Source: JAKLDO01 sp035354435
GTDB lineage: Bacteria > UBP6 > UBA1177
Length of the DNA stretch: 17,479 bases
Direction: 5' to 3'
Assembly (NCBI GenBank): GCA_035354435.1
Contig: DAOQAY010000052.1
Coordinates: forward strand, 1-17,479
The notes under the pieces were generated by a model. That model saw only the letters and a list, made by a program, of their open reading frames with translations. It did not search any database and was not told the DNA's origin. Position numbers and translations under genes: made by a program. How positions within the stretch are numbered: the first letter of the stretch is position 1; each line of letters opens with the position of its first letter. Below are positions 5,581 through 14,993 of this stretch, one piece after another.

Positions 5581-8500
5581 TTATCCTAGTTCTGTGCCAG
5601 GTTCAGAATCATCATCATCATCTTCAGTGTCTTCCAGTTCAGGGAATTTTATTTCGTAATTGGATTCATTATATATCGGGAACCCTGTTCCAGCCGGAAT
5701 CATTTTTCCGATGATAATATTCTCTTTAATTCCTCTGAGAACATCTTTCTTTCTTTCAACGCTGGCGTTAGTAAGGACTTTTGTAGTTTCCTGAAAACTT
5801 GCCGCAGAGAAGAAACTTTCTGTATTCAGTGATGCTTTTGTTATACCAAGAAGAATCGTTTCCCATGTTGCAGGTCTGAGTCCGCGTTTTTCTATAGTTT
5901 CATTCACGCCTTCGAGCTTTTCTTTTTCTATAAACTCACCTTTCATGAAAGTTGTATCACCGGGATCAACAACCTTTCTTTTCTTGAGCATCTGCTTAAC
6001 TATTACTTCAATGTGCTTGTCGTTTATCGGAACGCCCTGAAGTTTGTAAACTCTCTGAACTTCCTGAACAAGGAATTTAGCAACCTCAACTTCACCTTTT
6101 ATTCTGAGAATGTCGTGCGGATCGACCGATCCGTCGATTAGAGGTTCGCCGGCTTCAACATAGTCACCATCGTGAACATTGATATGTCTTTCCTTTGGAA
6201 CCTGAATCGGAGGAGTGGTTTCACCGAACTCAGGAGTGATCGTTATTACCCGTTTGCTTCTTGCACCTTTGCCTTCGGATTGAACGGAAACAATACCTGA
6301 AATCTCGGATACTTTTGCGGGAATCTTGGTTTTTCTTGCTTCAAAAAGATCACTGACCCTTGGAAGACCGCCAGTGATATCCTTGGTTTTTCTGGTTGCG
6401 CGAGGTACTTTTGCAAGAACATCTCCTGTCGCAACCATACCGCCGTTCAAAACTTCAATGTATGCATTTGCAGGAAGGTGATAAATTGCTTCACCTCTTG
6501 AAATGGTTTTGGCTTTTTTACGACCTTTTTTCCCTTCTTCTGTAATAAGTATTTTCGGAGACATTTTTGCATCTCTGGTCATAATTACAACCGCTTTTGA
6601 AAGACCAGTCTGAATGTCAACTTCCTCTCTCATTGTGATACCGTTCTCAATGTCTTCATAAGCGATGACACCGTCTGTTTCAGCGATGATAGGAGTATTG
6701 TAAGGATCCCAGTCCGCAAGTATCTGTCCTGCTGCAACCTTTGAATTGTTTGCAACTCTGAGGTTCGTACCGTAGGAGACAGGATATCTTTCTCTTTCTC
6801 TTCCTTTATCATCCATGATAAGGAGTTTGCCGTTCCTGTTCATAGCGACAAAGCTGCCATCCAGTTTTTCAAGTGTTTTGATGTCTTTCCATACGACTGT
6901 TCCTGCCCTTTTTGTTTCATGGCTGGATTTTTCTATTGTTCTGGATGCAACACCGCCGACATGGAAAGTTCTCATGGTAAGCTGAGTTCCGGGTTCACCG
7001 ATCGACTGTGCCGCAATGATACCGACAGCTTCGCCGACATTTATGATGTGACCTCTTGCAAGGTCTCTTCCGTAACATTTAGCACAGACGCCGTATTTAC
7101 TCCTGCATGAAAGAACTGTTCTGATCTGAATTGTGTCAATACCGAGTTCAACTATCTTGTCAGCGATATCTTCGTTTATCAGTTCGCCAGCTTCAAGAAT
7201 TATGTCGCCGGTGTCAGGATTTTCAATGTCATCAAGAGTAACTCGACCGAGTATTCTTTCTCTCAAAGGAGCAATTACTTCGCCTGAATCGTTGAGAAGT
7301 GCTTCAACCCAGATTCCTGTGTTCGTTCCACAGTCTTCTTCAACAACAACAACATCCTGAGCAACATCGACAAGTCTTCTTGTCAGGTAACCGGAGTTTG
7401 CAGTTTTAAGTGCTGTATCGGCAGAACCTTTTCTTGCACCGTGTGTGGAGTTGAAATAGTCAAGAGAATCAAGACCTTCCTTAAAGTTAGCAAGAATAGG
7501 AGTTTCGATAATTTCGCCGCTTGGTTTTGCCATGAGACCTCTCATACCGCCGAGCTGTCTGATCTGGTCTTTTGATCCTCTGGCTTTCGAATCGGCCATG
7601 ACATATATCGAATTCTCTGAAGGCATTATTATCTTGCCCCAGATTGGATGATCGATAACTTTTTCTTTAAGTTCATCCATCATTTTTATGGTAACTCTTT
7701 CATTTGCCTTATCCCAGAGATCGACGATTTTGTTATATCTTTCTGATTTTGTAACAACACCGACATTGTACTGGTCTTCAATTTCTCTAACTTCCTTTTC
7801 TGTTTCAGCGATAATTGTCTTTTTTGCCGCAGGAACTTTTATGTCGTCAAGAGAAATAGAGTAAGCAGCTTTTGTAGAATACTGGAAACCGAGATCTTTA
7901 ATTTTATCTGCAAAAATAACAGTAGCTTTTCCGCCTGCGTGGCGATAGCTTCTGTCAAGGATATTAGACCAGTCGCCTTTTTTCATCTGCTTGTTAATTG
8001 TTTCAAATCCCAGTTCTTTAGGTGTAACTTTCCATACCAGAAGTCTTCCTGGAGTGGTAACAACAATTTTGCCTTCCACTCTGACTCTGATAAGTGACTG
8101 CCATTCAATAACGCCGGCATCTCTTGCCATAAGAGCTTCTGTGTCTGAGTAGAATACTTTATTTTCACCTTTCGAATTAGGTTTTGCCGTTGTCAGATAG
8201 TAGAGTCCGAGAACCATATCCTGTGAAGGTGTAATAACGGGTGCTCCTGATGCAGGTGAAAGAACATTGTTCGTTGACATCATAAGAACACGGCTTTCCA
8301 GCTGAGCTTCGATGCTCAATGGAAGATGCACTGCCATCTGGTCACCGTCGAAATCGGCATTGAAAGCAACACAGACAAGCGGATGGAGCCTTATCGCTTT
8401 GGAATCCACAAGCACTGCTTCAAAAGCCTGAATACCGAGTCTGTGAAGAGTAGGTGCACGGTTCAGAAGTACAGGATGTTCTTTAACTGATTCTTCAAGG

Positions 8501-9735
8501 ATCTCCCATACGATATCTTCTCCGGCTTCAACCATAGTTTTAGCCGCTTTAACTGTGCTTACATATCCTCTTTCGTGAAGTTTGTTGTAAATGAACGGCT
8601 TGAAAAGTTCCAGTGCCATGACTTTTGGAAGTCCGCATTCATGAAGTTTCAGCTCGGGACCGACTGTAATAACCGAACGGCCCGAATAATCAACTCGTTT
8701 ACCGAGAAGATTCTGTCTGAAACGACCCTGTTTTCCTCTAAGCATATCACTAAGGGACTTGAGCGGTCTGCCGTTAGTTCCCTGTATCGGTCTGTGAACC
8801 TTGGTATTGTCAAAAAGAGCGTCCACAGCTTCCTGAAGCATTCTTTTTTCGTTTTTGATGATGACATCGGGTGCACCGAGGTCCATAAGCTTTTTCAATC
8901 TGTTATTTCTGTTAATAACCCTTCTGTAAAGATCATTAAGATCGCTGGTTGCAAATCTTCCGCCATCAAGCGGCACAAGAGGTCTGAGGTCTGGCGGCAG
9001 AACGGGAAGTATTGTCAGTATCATATTGTGACAGGTTTCTCCCGATCTCAGGAACTTATTAAGAACATTAATTCTTTTCTGAAGTTTCGCCTGCTGGCTC
9101 TTGTCACCTGATATCGCAAGCTTTTCTTCCAGTTCCTTTTTTGTCGCAAGAAGATCGATTTCCTCAAGAAGCTTTTTCAAAGGTGCTGCGCCGGTTTCCG
9201 CATAGATTTTATCGAAACCGTATTTTTCCCTGAGTTCATTGTACTGTTCTTCTTCGAGATAATCACCTCTTGTGACTCCAGGAATGGAGGATTCAAGTAC
9301 AACATAACCTTCACAGTAGATAACACTGCTGAGTGCCGAATTTGACATGCCGAGAACTGTATTGATATAGAAAGGTGATGTTTTGACATACCAGATATGC
9401 GCAACAGGAGTTGCAAGAGTGATATGTCCCATTCTGTCTCTTCTGACCTTGGATTCGATGACTTCAACACCGCATTTTTCACATACGATGCCTTTATATT
9501 TCATTCTTTTATATTTTCCGCACAGACATTCATAGTCATTTACAGGCCCGAATATTTTTGCACAGAAAAGACCGTCTCTTTCAGGTTTGAAAGTGCGGTG
9601 GTTCAATGTCTCGGGTTTTTTTACTTCCCCGTAAGACCATTCAAGGATCTTTTCAGGTGACGCGAGCGATACCTCAATTGCTTTGAAGTCAAAGCTGCTT
9701 TTCTGTTTTTCAAAAACTTTGAAAATATCTTTCAA
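5581..9735 (-). CDS. rpoC: DNA-directed RNA polymerase subunit beta'
   Basis: This encodes 1384 residues from a TTG start at 9735, which has Shine-Dalgarno GGAGGG and lies 10 nt after the rpoB stop. The longer ATG frame (9765) has no Shine-Dalgarno and overlaps rpoB. With the TTG start, the N-terminal zinc cysteines fall at 70, 72, 85 and 88, exactly as in E. coli, which supports this start. The catalytic Mg site NADFDGD has its aspartates at 461, 463 and 465. The clamp, RPLVPLDGGRFATSDLNDLYRR and the rudder/lid region are intact, as are the trigger loop (GEPGTQLTMRTFHVGG) and the second zinc cluster (CGTNTG then CRSKYGVCAKC). The C-terminus is acidic (EDTEDDDDDSEPG). It is the last gene of the beta operon and is followed by the terminator at 5531. 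Identification is certain; the start is highly likely. Confidence 0.98.
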   Translation of the reverse strand: MKDIFKVFEKQKSSFDFKAIEVSLASPEKILEWSYGEVKKPETLNHRTFKPERDGLFCAKIFGPVNDYECLCGKYKRMKYKGIVCEKCGVEVIESKVRRDRMGHITLATPVAHIWYVKTSPFYINTVLGMSNSALSSVIYCEGYVVLESSIPGVTRGDYLEEEQYNELREKYGFDKIYAETGAAPLKKLLEEIDLLATKKELEEKLAISGDKSQQAKLQKRINVLNKFLRSGETCHNMILTILPVLPPDLRPLVPLDGGRFATSDLNDLYRRVINRNNRLKKLMDLGAPDVIIKNEKRMLQEAVDALFDNTKVHRPIQGTNGRPLKSLSDMLRGKQGRFRQNLLGKRVDYSGRSVITVGPELKLHECGLPKVMALELFKPFIYNKLHERGYVSTVKAAKTMVEAGEDIVWEILEESVKEHPVLLNRAPTLHRLGIQAFEAVLVDSKAIRLHPLVCVAFNADFDGDQMAVHLPLSIEAQLESRVLMMSTNNVLSPASGAPVITPSQDMVLGLYYLTTAKPNSKGENKVFYSDTEALMARDAGVIEWQSLIRVRVEGKIVVTTPGRLLVWKVTPKELGFETINKQMKKGDWSNILDRSYRHAGGKATVIFADKIKDLGFQYSTKAAYSISLDDIKVPAAKKTIIAETEKEVREIEDQYNVGVVTKSERYNKIVDLWDKANERVTIKMMDELKEKVIDHPIWGKIIMPSENSIYVMADSKARGSKDQIRQLGGMRGLMAKPSGEIIETPILANFKEGLDSLDYFNSTHGARKGSADTALKTANSGYLTRRLVDVAQDVVVVEEDCGTNTGIWVEALLNDSGEVIAPLRERILGRVTLDDIENPDTGDIILEAGELINEDIADKIVELGIDTIQIRTVLSCRSKYGVCAKCYGRDLARGHIINVGEAVGIIAAQSIGEPGTQLTMRTFHVGGVASRTIEKSSHETKRAGTVVWKDIKTLEKLDGSFVAMNRNGKLLIMDDKGRERERYPVSYGTNLRVANNSKVAAGQILADWDPYNTPIIAETDGVIAYEDIENGITMREEVDIQTGLSKAVVIMTRDAKMSPKILITEEGKKGRKKAKTISRGEAIYHLPANAYIEVLNGGMVATGDVLAKVPRATRKTKDITGGLPRVSDLFEARKTKIPAKVSEISGIVSVQSEGKGARSKRVITITPEFGETTPPIQVPKERHINVHDGDYVEAGEPLIDGSVDPHDILRIKGEVEVAKFLVQEVQRVYKLQGVPINDKHIEVIVKQMLKKRKVVDPGDTTFMKGEFIEKEKLEGVNETIEKRGLRPATWETILLGITKASLNTESFFSAASFQETTKVLTNASVERKKDVLRGIKENIIIGKMIPAGTGFPIYNESNYEIKFPELEDTEDDDDDSEPGTELG

Positions 9736-9745
9736 GGCACCCTCC

Positions 9746-12700
9746 TTATTGTTTCTGTTCTTCAATCAAATTTACTTCAAGGCACAGACTCTGCATTTCT
9801 TTCACAAGAACCGAGAATGAAGCAGGTATACCGATTTCATACTTGGTCTTTCCTCTGACTATCGCTTCATACAGTTTCTTTCTGCCTTCAACATCATCAG
9901 ATTTGACGGTCAGGAATTCCTGCAGGCAGTATGCAGCGCCGTATGCTTCGAGTGCCCAGACTTCCATTTCTCCAAGTCTCTGACCGCCGAACTGAGCCTT
10001 TCCGCCGAGCGGCTGCTGAGTAACAAGCGAGTAAGGACCGGTACTTCTTGCGTGAACTTTTTCATCAACAAGGTGATGGAGTTTAAGGAAATACATAATA
10101 CCGACTGTAACATCGGATTCAAAAGGTTCACCGGTCCTTCCGTCGAACAGGATCATTTTACCGCTTTCGCGTTCGCCTGTCTTTTGAAGAAGATCGCGGA
10201 TATCTTTTTCTTTTGCACCGTCGAAAACAGGGCTGGCAGTATAAAGTCCGCCTTTCATCGACCTGACGAAACTCTTAAGATCATCTTCGTCTGCTTCATC
10301 GATCAATTTAGCAAATTCCTTGCTTGGCTGAAGAATATCTTTCAATTCTTTTCTTAACTTATCAACACCGAAATTCTGTTTTATAAAGTCGTTTATCTGC
10401 TCTCCGATCCTTCTTGCGGCAAGACCGAGGTGAACTTCGAGTATCTGACCTATGTTCATACGGCTGGGAACACCGAGCGGATTAAGGACGATGTCAACTG
10501 TCCTTCCGTCTTCCATGTAGGGGACATCCTCTTCCGGAAGAAGAACAGATACAACACCCTTGTTTCCGTGACGACCTGACATTTTGTCACCGACAGAAAG
10601 CTTTCTTTTTATAGCGACAAATACTTTTACAGATTTGATTACACCGGGTGAAAGATCATCGTTTCTTGTGATCTGTCTGATCTTGTTGTCATATATCTTT
10701 TTTACAGCTTCGAGTTTTCTTCTCATGTTAAGGATAAGCTCCTTAACATTTTTCATAACATCCCTATCTTTTACGCTCAGACTGCCGATAGCACTCTCAG
10801 GGATCTTTGCAATGATCTGTTCAGTAAGATCGACACCTTTCTTGACGATGACCGCATCTTTTTCGCTTTTGAGGTCTGCATCAGTCTTTTTGCCGATGAA
10901 CATTTTCCTTATCAGTTCGTAAGTATGCTTTTCAATTATTCTGGTCTCATCATCACGGTTCCTTTTCACTGCATCAATCTGGATCTGTTCCTGCTCTTTC
11001 ATACGATTGTCTTTTTTGACACCTTTGCGCGAAAAGATCCTTGTGTCGATAACAACACCCTCAACGCCTGAATGAACATAAAGCGAACTGTCTTTCACAT
11101 CGCCGGCCTTTTCTCCGAAAATAGCTCTTAAAAGCTTTTCTTCGGGGGAGAGAACGGTTTCGCCTTTCGGTGTTACTTTTCCGACAAGAATGTCACCGGG
11201 CTTTATTTTCTGACCGATACGGATTATTCCGCTTTCATCAAGCTTTCTGAGTATTTCATCCGGAGCGTTCGGAATATCTGCGGTGATCTCTTCAGGACCT
11301 CTCTTTGTATCTCTTGCTTCACAGACAAATTCTTCAATATGAACAGAAGTATAGGTATCTTCTTTCAAAAGACGCTGATTTATAAGAATTGAATCCTCAT
11401 AATTGTATCCGTTCCACGGCATGAAAGCTATCAGGACATTCTTACCAAGAGCAAGTTCGCCTCTGCTTATCGCCGGACCGTCAGCAATGGTATCGCCTTT
11501 TCTCACGAAATCGCCGACTGTAACAACCGGTCTGTGATTGAGAGCTGTATTCTGATTTGATCTTTTAAATTTTGTGAGGTTGTAAATATCAACATCGACA
11601 TTTCCTTCCTCTTCGACCTTAATTACGATCCTGTTGGCATCTATCTTTACAATATATCCGTCTCTCTGTGCAAAAACAGTATAACCGGAATCTCTTGCAA
11701 CATATTTTTCCATGCCGCTTGCAACAAGAGGAGCATCTGTTTTTATCAGAGGAACAGCCTGTCTCTGCATGTTAGATCCCATCAACGCTCTGTTAGCATC
11801 ATCATGCTCAAGGAAGGGGATAAGTGCAGCAGAAACGGAAACAAGCTGAACTGGAACAAGATCCATCAGAGTGACGGTTTCCCTTTTCACTCTTGCAACT
11901 TCTCCCGATTTTCTGGCATTTACTATTTCATCAACAATTTTTCCTTTTTTGTCGAGTATAACAGATGAAGGAATAATCGTCTGACCTTCTTCATCTATTG
12001 CATCGAGATAAACTATTTCATCAGTAACTGCCGAATTTTTGACAACTTTATAAGGTGTTTCGATATATCCGAACTTATCAATCCTTGCAAAAGTGGTCAA
12101 GGAAACTATAAGACCGACATTCGGTCCTTCAGGTGTTTCTACAGGACAGATACGACCGTAATGTGTTTTATGGACATCTCGGACTTCAAAACTTGCATGT
12201 TCTCTTGCGAGACCGCCAGGTCCAAGTGCAGAAAGACGCCTTTTATGGGTCATTTCCGACAATACATTGGTGTGATCCATGAACTGACTGAGCTGTCCGC
12301 CGGCAAAGAACTCCTTCAGAACTGCGTTAACCTGTTTATACCCGATAACTTCATAAGGAGTAAGAGTTTCAACAACGCTTCCTGCAAGTTTTTCTTTTAT
12401 GCTGTGTGACATTCTCAGAAGACCTGTTTTGAACACATCTTCAAGAAGTTCACCAACAAGTCTGACACGCCTGTTACCAAGATGATCGATATCATCAATC
12501 TTTCCACGACCATCACTAAGGTTGAGTATGTAACATATTGTATTCATTACATCTTCTTTCCTTAACTGTCTGGCAGACAAAGCGACATCCTCTTCAAACT
12601 TATGGTTCATTCTCAAACGACCGACTTCGCTGAGATCATAACTTTCAGGATTCTGGAACAGATTATTGAAGTATGCTTCAGCAATTTCCAGTTTAACCGG

Positions 12701-13855
12701 ATTAGACGGAACCATCAGTTTGTAGATCTCAAGAAGAGCTTCTTCCCGTGTTCCGATCTTGTCAATTTTCAGTGTGTTAGACAAATATGGAGAAAAATTG
12801 AAGTTTTCAAAATAAATAATGTCGAACTCTTTTATTCCCTTTCCTGTAATATTGTCAAAAAGAGTGGCAGTAAGTTCATCGTTAACATCAGCGATTTTGT
12901 TGCCTGTTTTAGGATCAAGCACTGGTGTGAATATCCTTTTTCCTTCGAGATAATCTGAAGGAAGAGCCATTTCAACGATACCTGCGGCCTGAAGTTTTTT
13001 CAAAACAGCGGTTGAAAACCGTTTTCCTTCTTTTGCAAGTTCTTTATCCTCTGCACCGATTATGTCAACAGGGATTTTCTGTTTTTTAAGTTCTTCGATT
13101 TTGTCGTAGTCAATAACTTTGTAAATTGTGCCGTTATTGATCCTGATCTTTTCAGGAATGTAGAAAGATGAAATAATATCTGCAGGACTATATCCCCATG
13201 CTTTCAGAAATATTGTTGCAGGGAATTTTTTCTTTCTGTCGATCTTGACATAGAGAAGCCTCTTGGAGTCGAATTCAAAATCAAGCCATGATCCATGATA
13301 GGGGATCAGCCTTGACATGAAAATTTCATTTCCGCTTGTGGTCTTTGCTTTGTCGTAGTCGAAGAAAGTACCGGGTGACCGGTGAAGCTGATTGACAATG
13401 ACCCTTTCAGTTCCATTAATGACAAAAGTTCCCCAGTCGGTCATATTGGGAATAGTACCGAAAAAAAGCTCCTGTTCCTTGATATCATTCAATTTTTTGT
13501 GAGCACCGTTTTCGTCTATCTCGTAAGATGCGAGCTGAACCCTGATCTTCAAGGGAAGTTCAAAGCTGGAGCCTCTGAGTTTGCACTCATCAACATCATA
13601 CTGCGGTTCACCAATCGAATAACCGAGGAATGAAAGCTCGATAGAGTTGTTAAAACTGGTAATCGGAAAAACCGATAGAAACGCACCTTGAAGACCCGAT
13701 TTTTTCCTGTCAGATGGTGCTGTATCCTTCTGCAGAAACTCTGAATAAGAGTTTTTCTGCACTTCAAGAAGATCCGGTATGTCGGTAACATGCTTTGTGA
13801 TATCACCGAACCATCTTCTTGCCCTGAAATTCTGCTGTCCTAAGATCCCCATCAT
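9746..13855 (-). CDS. rpoB: DNA-directed RNA polymerase subunit beta
   Basis: This encodes 1369 residues, slightly longer than E. coli (1342). The start is the ATG at 13855, or the adjacent ATG at 13852, which has better spacing from the GAGG Shine-Dalgarno. Domains in order: protrusion and lobe (about 1-440); the rifampicin pocket at 521-543 (QLSQFMDHTNVLSEM then THKRRLSALGPGG); the conserved GRICPVETPEGPNVGLI near 567-583; and near the end KMSGRHGNKGVVS and the C-terminal clamp (GGKAQFGGQRLGEMEVWALEA). Key rifampicin contacts (D516, H526, S531 in E. coli numbering) have the sensitive-type residue, and Q517H and P520V substitutions are nearby. It is separated from rplL by the attenuator-like hairpin at 13915-13959 and is followed by rpoC after 10 nt. 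Its expression is probably shaped by that hairpin. Identification is certain. Confidence 0.98.
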   Translation of the reverse strand: MMGILGQQNFRARRWFGDITKHVTDIPDLLEVQKNSYSEFLQKDTAPSDRKKSGLQGAFLSVFPITSFNNSIELSFLGYSIGEPQYDVDECKLRGSSFELPLKIRVQLASYEIDENGAHKKLNDIKEQELFFGTIPNMTDWGTFVINGTERVIVNQLHRSPGTFFDYDKAKTTSGNEIFMSRLIPYHGSWLDFEFDSKRLLYVKIDRKKKFPATIFLKAWGYSPADIISSFYIPEKIRINNGTIYKVIDYDKIEELKKQKIPVDIIGAEDKELAKEGKRFSTAVLKKLQAAGIVEMALPSDYLEGKRIFTPVLDPKTGNKIADVNDELTATLFDNITGKGIKEFDIIYFENFNFSPYLSNTLKIDKIGTREEALLEIYKLMVPSNPVKLEIAEAYFNNLFQNPESYDLSEVGRLRMNHKFEEDVALSARQLRKEDVMNTICYILNLSDGRGKIDDIDHLGNRRVRLVGELLEDVFKTGLLRMSHSIKEKLAGSVVETLTPYEVIGYKQVNAVLKEFFAGGQLSQFMDHTNVLSEMTHKRRLSALGPGGLAREHASFEVRDVHKTHYGRICPVETPEGPNVGLIVSLTTFARIDKFGYIETPYKVVKNSAVTDEIVYLDAIDEEGQTIIPSSVILDKKGKIVDEIVNARKSGEVARVKRETVTLMDLVPVQLVSVSAALIPFLEHDDANRALMGSNMQRQAVPLIKTDAPLVASGMEKYVARDSGYTVFAQRDGYIVKIDANRIVIKVEEEGNVDVDIYNLTKFKRSNQNTALNHRPVVTVGDFVRKGDTIADGPAISRGELALGKNVLIAFMPWNGYNYEDSILINQRLLKEDTYTSVHIEEFVCEARDTKRGPEEITADIPNAPDEILRKLDESGIIRIGQKIKPGDILVGKVTPKGETVLSPEEKLLRAIFGEKAGDVKDSSLYVHSGVEGVVIDTRIFSRKGVKKDNRMKEQEQIQIDAVKRNRDDETRIIEKHTYELIRKMFIGKKTDADLKSEKDAVIVKKGVDLTEQIIAKIPESAIGSLSVKDRDVMKNVKELILNMRRKLEAVKKIYDNKIRQITRNDDLSPGVIKSVKVFVAIKRKLSVGDKMSGRHGNKGVVSVLLPEEDVPYMEDGRTVDIVLNPLGVPSRMNIGQILEVHLGLAARRIGEQINDFIKQNFGVDKLRKELKDILQPSKEFAKLIDEADEDDLKSFVRSMKGGLYTASPVFDGAKEKDIRDLLQKTGERESGKMILFDGRTGEPFESDVTVGIMYFLKLHHLVDEKVHARSTGPYSLVTQQPLGGKAQFGGQRLGEMEVWALEAYGAAYCLQEFLTVKSDDVEGRKKLYEAIVRGKTKYEIGIPASFSVLVKEMQSLCLEVNLIEEQKQ

Positions 13856-13914
13856 TACCTCACTGTCTGGTTCTGATTTCTTCCAGCAACCCTGCTATTA
13901 CATATATATAACTT

Positions 13915-13959
13915 AAAAAAAACAAAAAACAGGTAAGACAGTAAATCACTGCCTTACCT
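13915..13959 (-). terminator. rplL-rpoB attenuator (intrinsic terminator-like hairpin)
   Basis: On the minus strand a 12-bp stem (AGGTAAGGCAGT / ACTGTCTTACCT, one G-U pair; 13959-13931) with a 5-nt loop is followed by a long T-tract, GTTTTTTGTTTTTTTT (13930-13915). It lies in the 142-nt gap between rplL and rpoB, the position of the partial-termination attenuator that sets L7/L12 to beta stoichiometry in E. coli. Just upstream are a perfect palindrome TAAGCCGGCTTA spanning the rplL stop (14004-13993) and a small hairpin (13989-13977), perhaps an RNA-processing site. A weak promoter (TTGTTT at 13925-13920, TGTAAT at 13902-13897) overlaps the T-tract. Confidence 0.75.
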
Positions 13960-14001
13960 ATAAAAAACCTAGCTGATCTGCTTTGCAGAATTTAAGCCGG
14001 C

Positions 14002-14367
14002 TTATTTAATTTCTATCTCAGCACCAGCTGCAACAAGCTTATCTCTCATTGCTTCAGCTTCTGCCTTTGGTATTCCTTCTTTAACTACGCTAGGGCAATT
14101 GTCAACAAGGTCTTTTGCTTCTTTAAGTCCAAGACCTGTAAGAGCTCTTACTTCTTTAATAACATTAAGCTTTGTTGCACCTGAAGATTTAAGAACTACA
14201 TTGAATTCTGTCTTTTCTTCAGCTGCTGCTGCAGGAGCAGCTGCTGTAGCAACAACTGTAGCTGCTGCACTTACGCCGAGTTCAGTTTCAAGTTCTTTAA
14301 TAAGCTCAGCGAGCTCAAGAACGGTCATTCCTTTAATAAATTCCTTTACATCTGCTTTGTTTGTCAT
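14002..14367 (-). CDS. rplL: 50S ribosomal protein L7/L12
   Basis: This encodes 121 residues from the ATG at 14367 with Shine-Dalgarno GGAG (the frame continues to a TTG at 14379 that overlaps the Shine-Dalgarno itself). The N-terminal dimerisation helix pair (about 1-33) is followed by the Ala-rich hinge (about 34-52, ending in AAPAAAAEE) and the globular C-terminal domain (about 55-121) with GATKLNVIKEVRALTGLGLKEAKDLV, the face that recruits elongation factors to the ribosome stalk. The length is typical. It is cotranscribed with rplJ, 17 nt upstream. The stop lies inside a palindrome (13993-14004). Identification is certain. Confidence 0.97.
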   Translation of the reverse strand: MTNKADVKEFIKGMTVLELAELIKELETELGVSAAATVVATAAAPAAAAEEKTEFNVVLKSSGATKLNVIKEVRALTGLGLKEAKDLVDNCPSVVKEGIPKAEAEAMRDKLVAAGAEIEIK

Positions 14368-14384
14368 TGTGTTCTCCAAAATTT

Positions 14385-14879
14385 TTAATTAGCCGTTTCA
14401 AGTTTTTCTTTGTAAGCAGCAAGCAGCCGTACAAAACTTTGCGGTACAGCGAGCATTGTTGCAAGAAGCTTCGCCTGAAGCTCTTCTTTGCCGGGAAGAT
14501 CAGCCAGTACATTCACTTCTTTTGAAGTGAGCAATTTTCCATCAATTACACCGCCTTTAACAATGATGCGCTCATCTTTCTTTGCGAATTTTTTGATGAT
14601 TCTCGCACCTTTCACCAGATCAGAATCCAGAGTAAGAACAAGGGAAGTCATACCTTTAAGAAGATCATTGACACCTTCATAAGGCGACCCTTTCACAGCA
14701 ATTCTTGCAAGAGTGTTCTTTACAACAATGATCTTTACATTGGATGTAGCACACTCTTTACGAAGCGGGGTGAAAGTTTCCATGTTTACTCCGCTGAAAT
14801 CAACAGCGATGCATGATGAAGCCTTGGAAAGCACTTCTCTGATTTCCTCAACAATTTGTTGTTTCTTGCTTCTTTCCAT
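14385..14879 (-). CDS. rplJ: 50S ribosomal protein L10
   Basis: This encodes 164 residues from the ATG at 14879 (Shine-Dalgarno TGGAG, 8 nt spacing). It begins with the standard MERSKKQQIVEEIREVL helix and has the VDFSGVN, PLRKECATSNVKI and VVKNTLARIA signatures of L10 and the C-terminal helix that binds L7/L12 dimers (FVRLLAAYKEKLE). L10 tethers the stalk to 23S rRNA and, as a complex with L7/L12, represses its own translation by binding the leader directly upstream (14903-14980). It overlaps nothing and is followed by rplL. The identification is certain. Confidence 0.97.
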   Translation of the reverse strand: MERSKKQQIVEEIREVLSKASSCIAVDFSGVNMETFTPLRKECATSNVKIIVVKNTLARIAVKGSPYEGVNDLLKGMTSLVLTLDSDLVKGARIIKKFAKKDERIIVKGGVIDGKLLTSKEVNVLADLPGKEELQAKLLATMLAVPQSFVRLLAAYKEKLETAN

Positions 14880-14902
14880 TTAAGCAACTCCATCAGTTAC
14901 TA

Positions 14903-14980
14903 TTTCTGGTCATCGAAGAACAATGACAGGTCTCAGACAGGAAATTAAGCCCGCAGGCACCTGGCTTCTACGACCAGAAA
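14903..14980 (-). ncRNA. L10 leader (ribosomal protein autoregulatory RNA)
   Basis: The rplA-rplJ gap contains the L10 leader structure on the minus strand. The basal stem is TTTCTGGTC (14980-14972) paired with GACCAGAAA (14911-14903), 9 bp and perfect. Between the arms are AGGTGCCTGCGGGCTTAATTT and CCTGTCTGAGACCTGTCAT segments, which match the conserved AGGTGC...TAAT and GAGA-type core that forms the kink-turn bound by L10 in other bacteria (RF00557, from memory). It ends about 23 nt before the rplJ ATG. Binding of L10(L12)4 would repress rplJL translation. Confidence 0.8.
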
Positions 14981-14993
14981 ACGATTATTAAAA

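Noticed and set aside
8575..9111. 178-residue plus-strand open frame
   Set aside because: Lies wholly inside rpoC on the opposite strand, has no recognisable domain, and rpoC is intact across it.
12602..12958. 118-residue plus-strand frame inside rpoB
   Set aside because: It is fully antisense to an intact rpoB and shows no protein-family motif.
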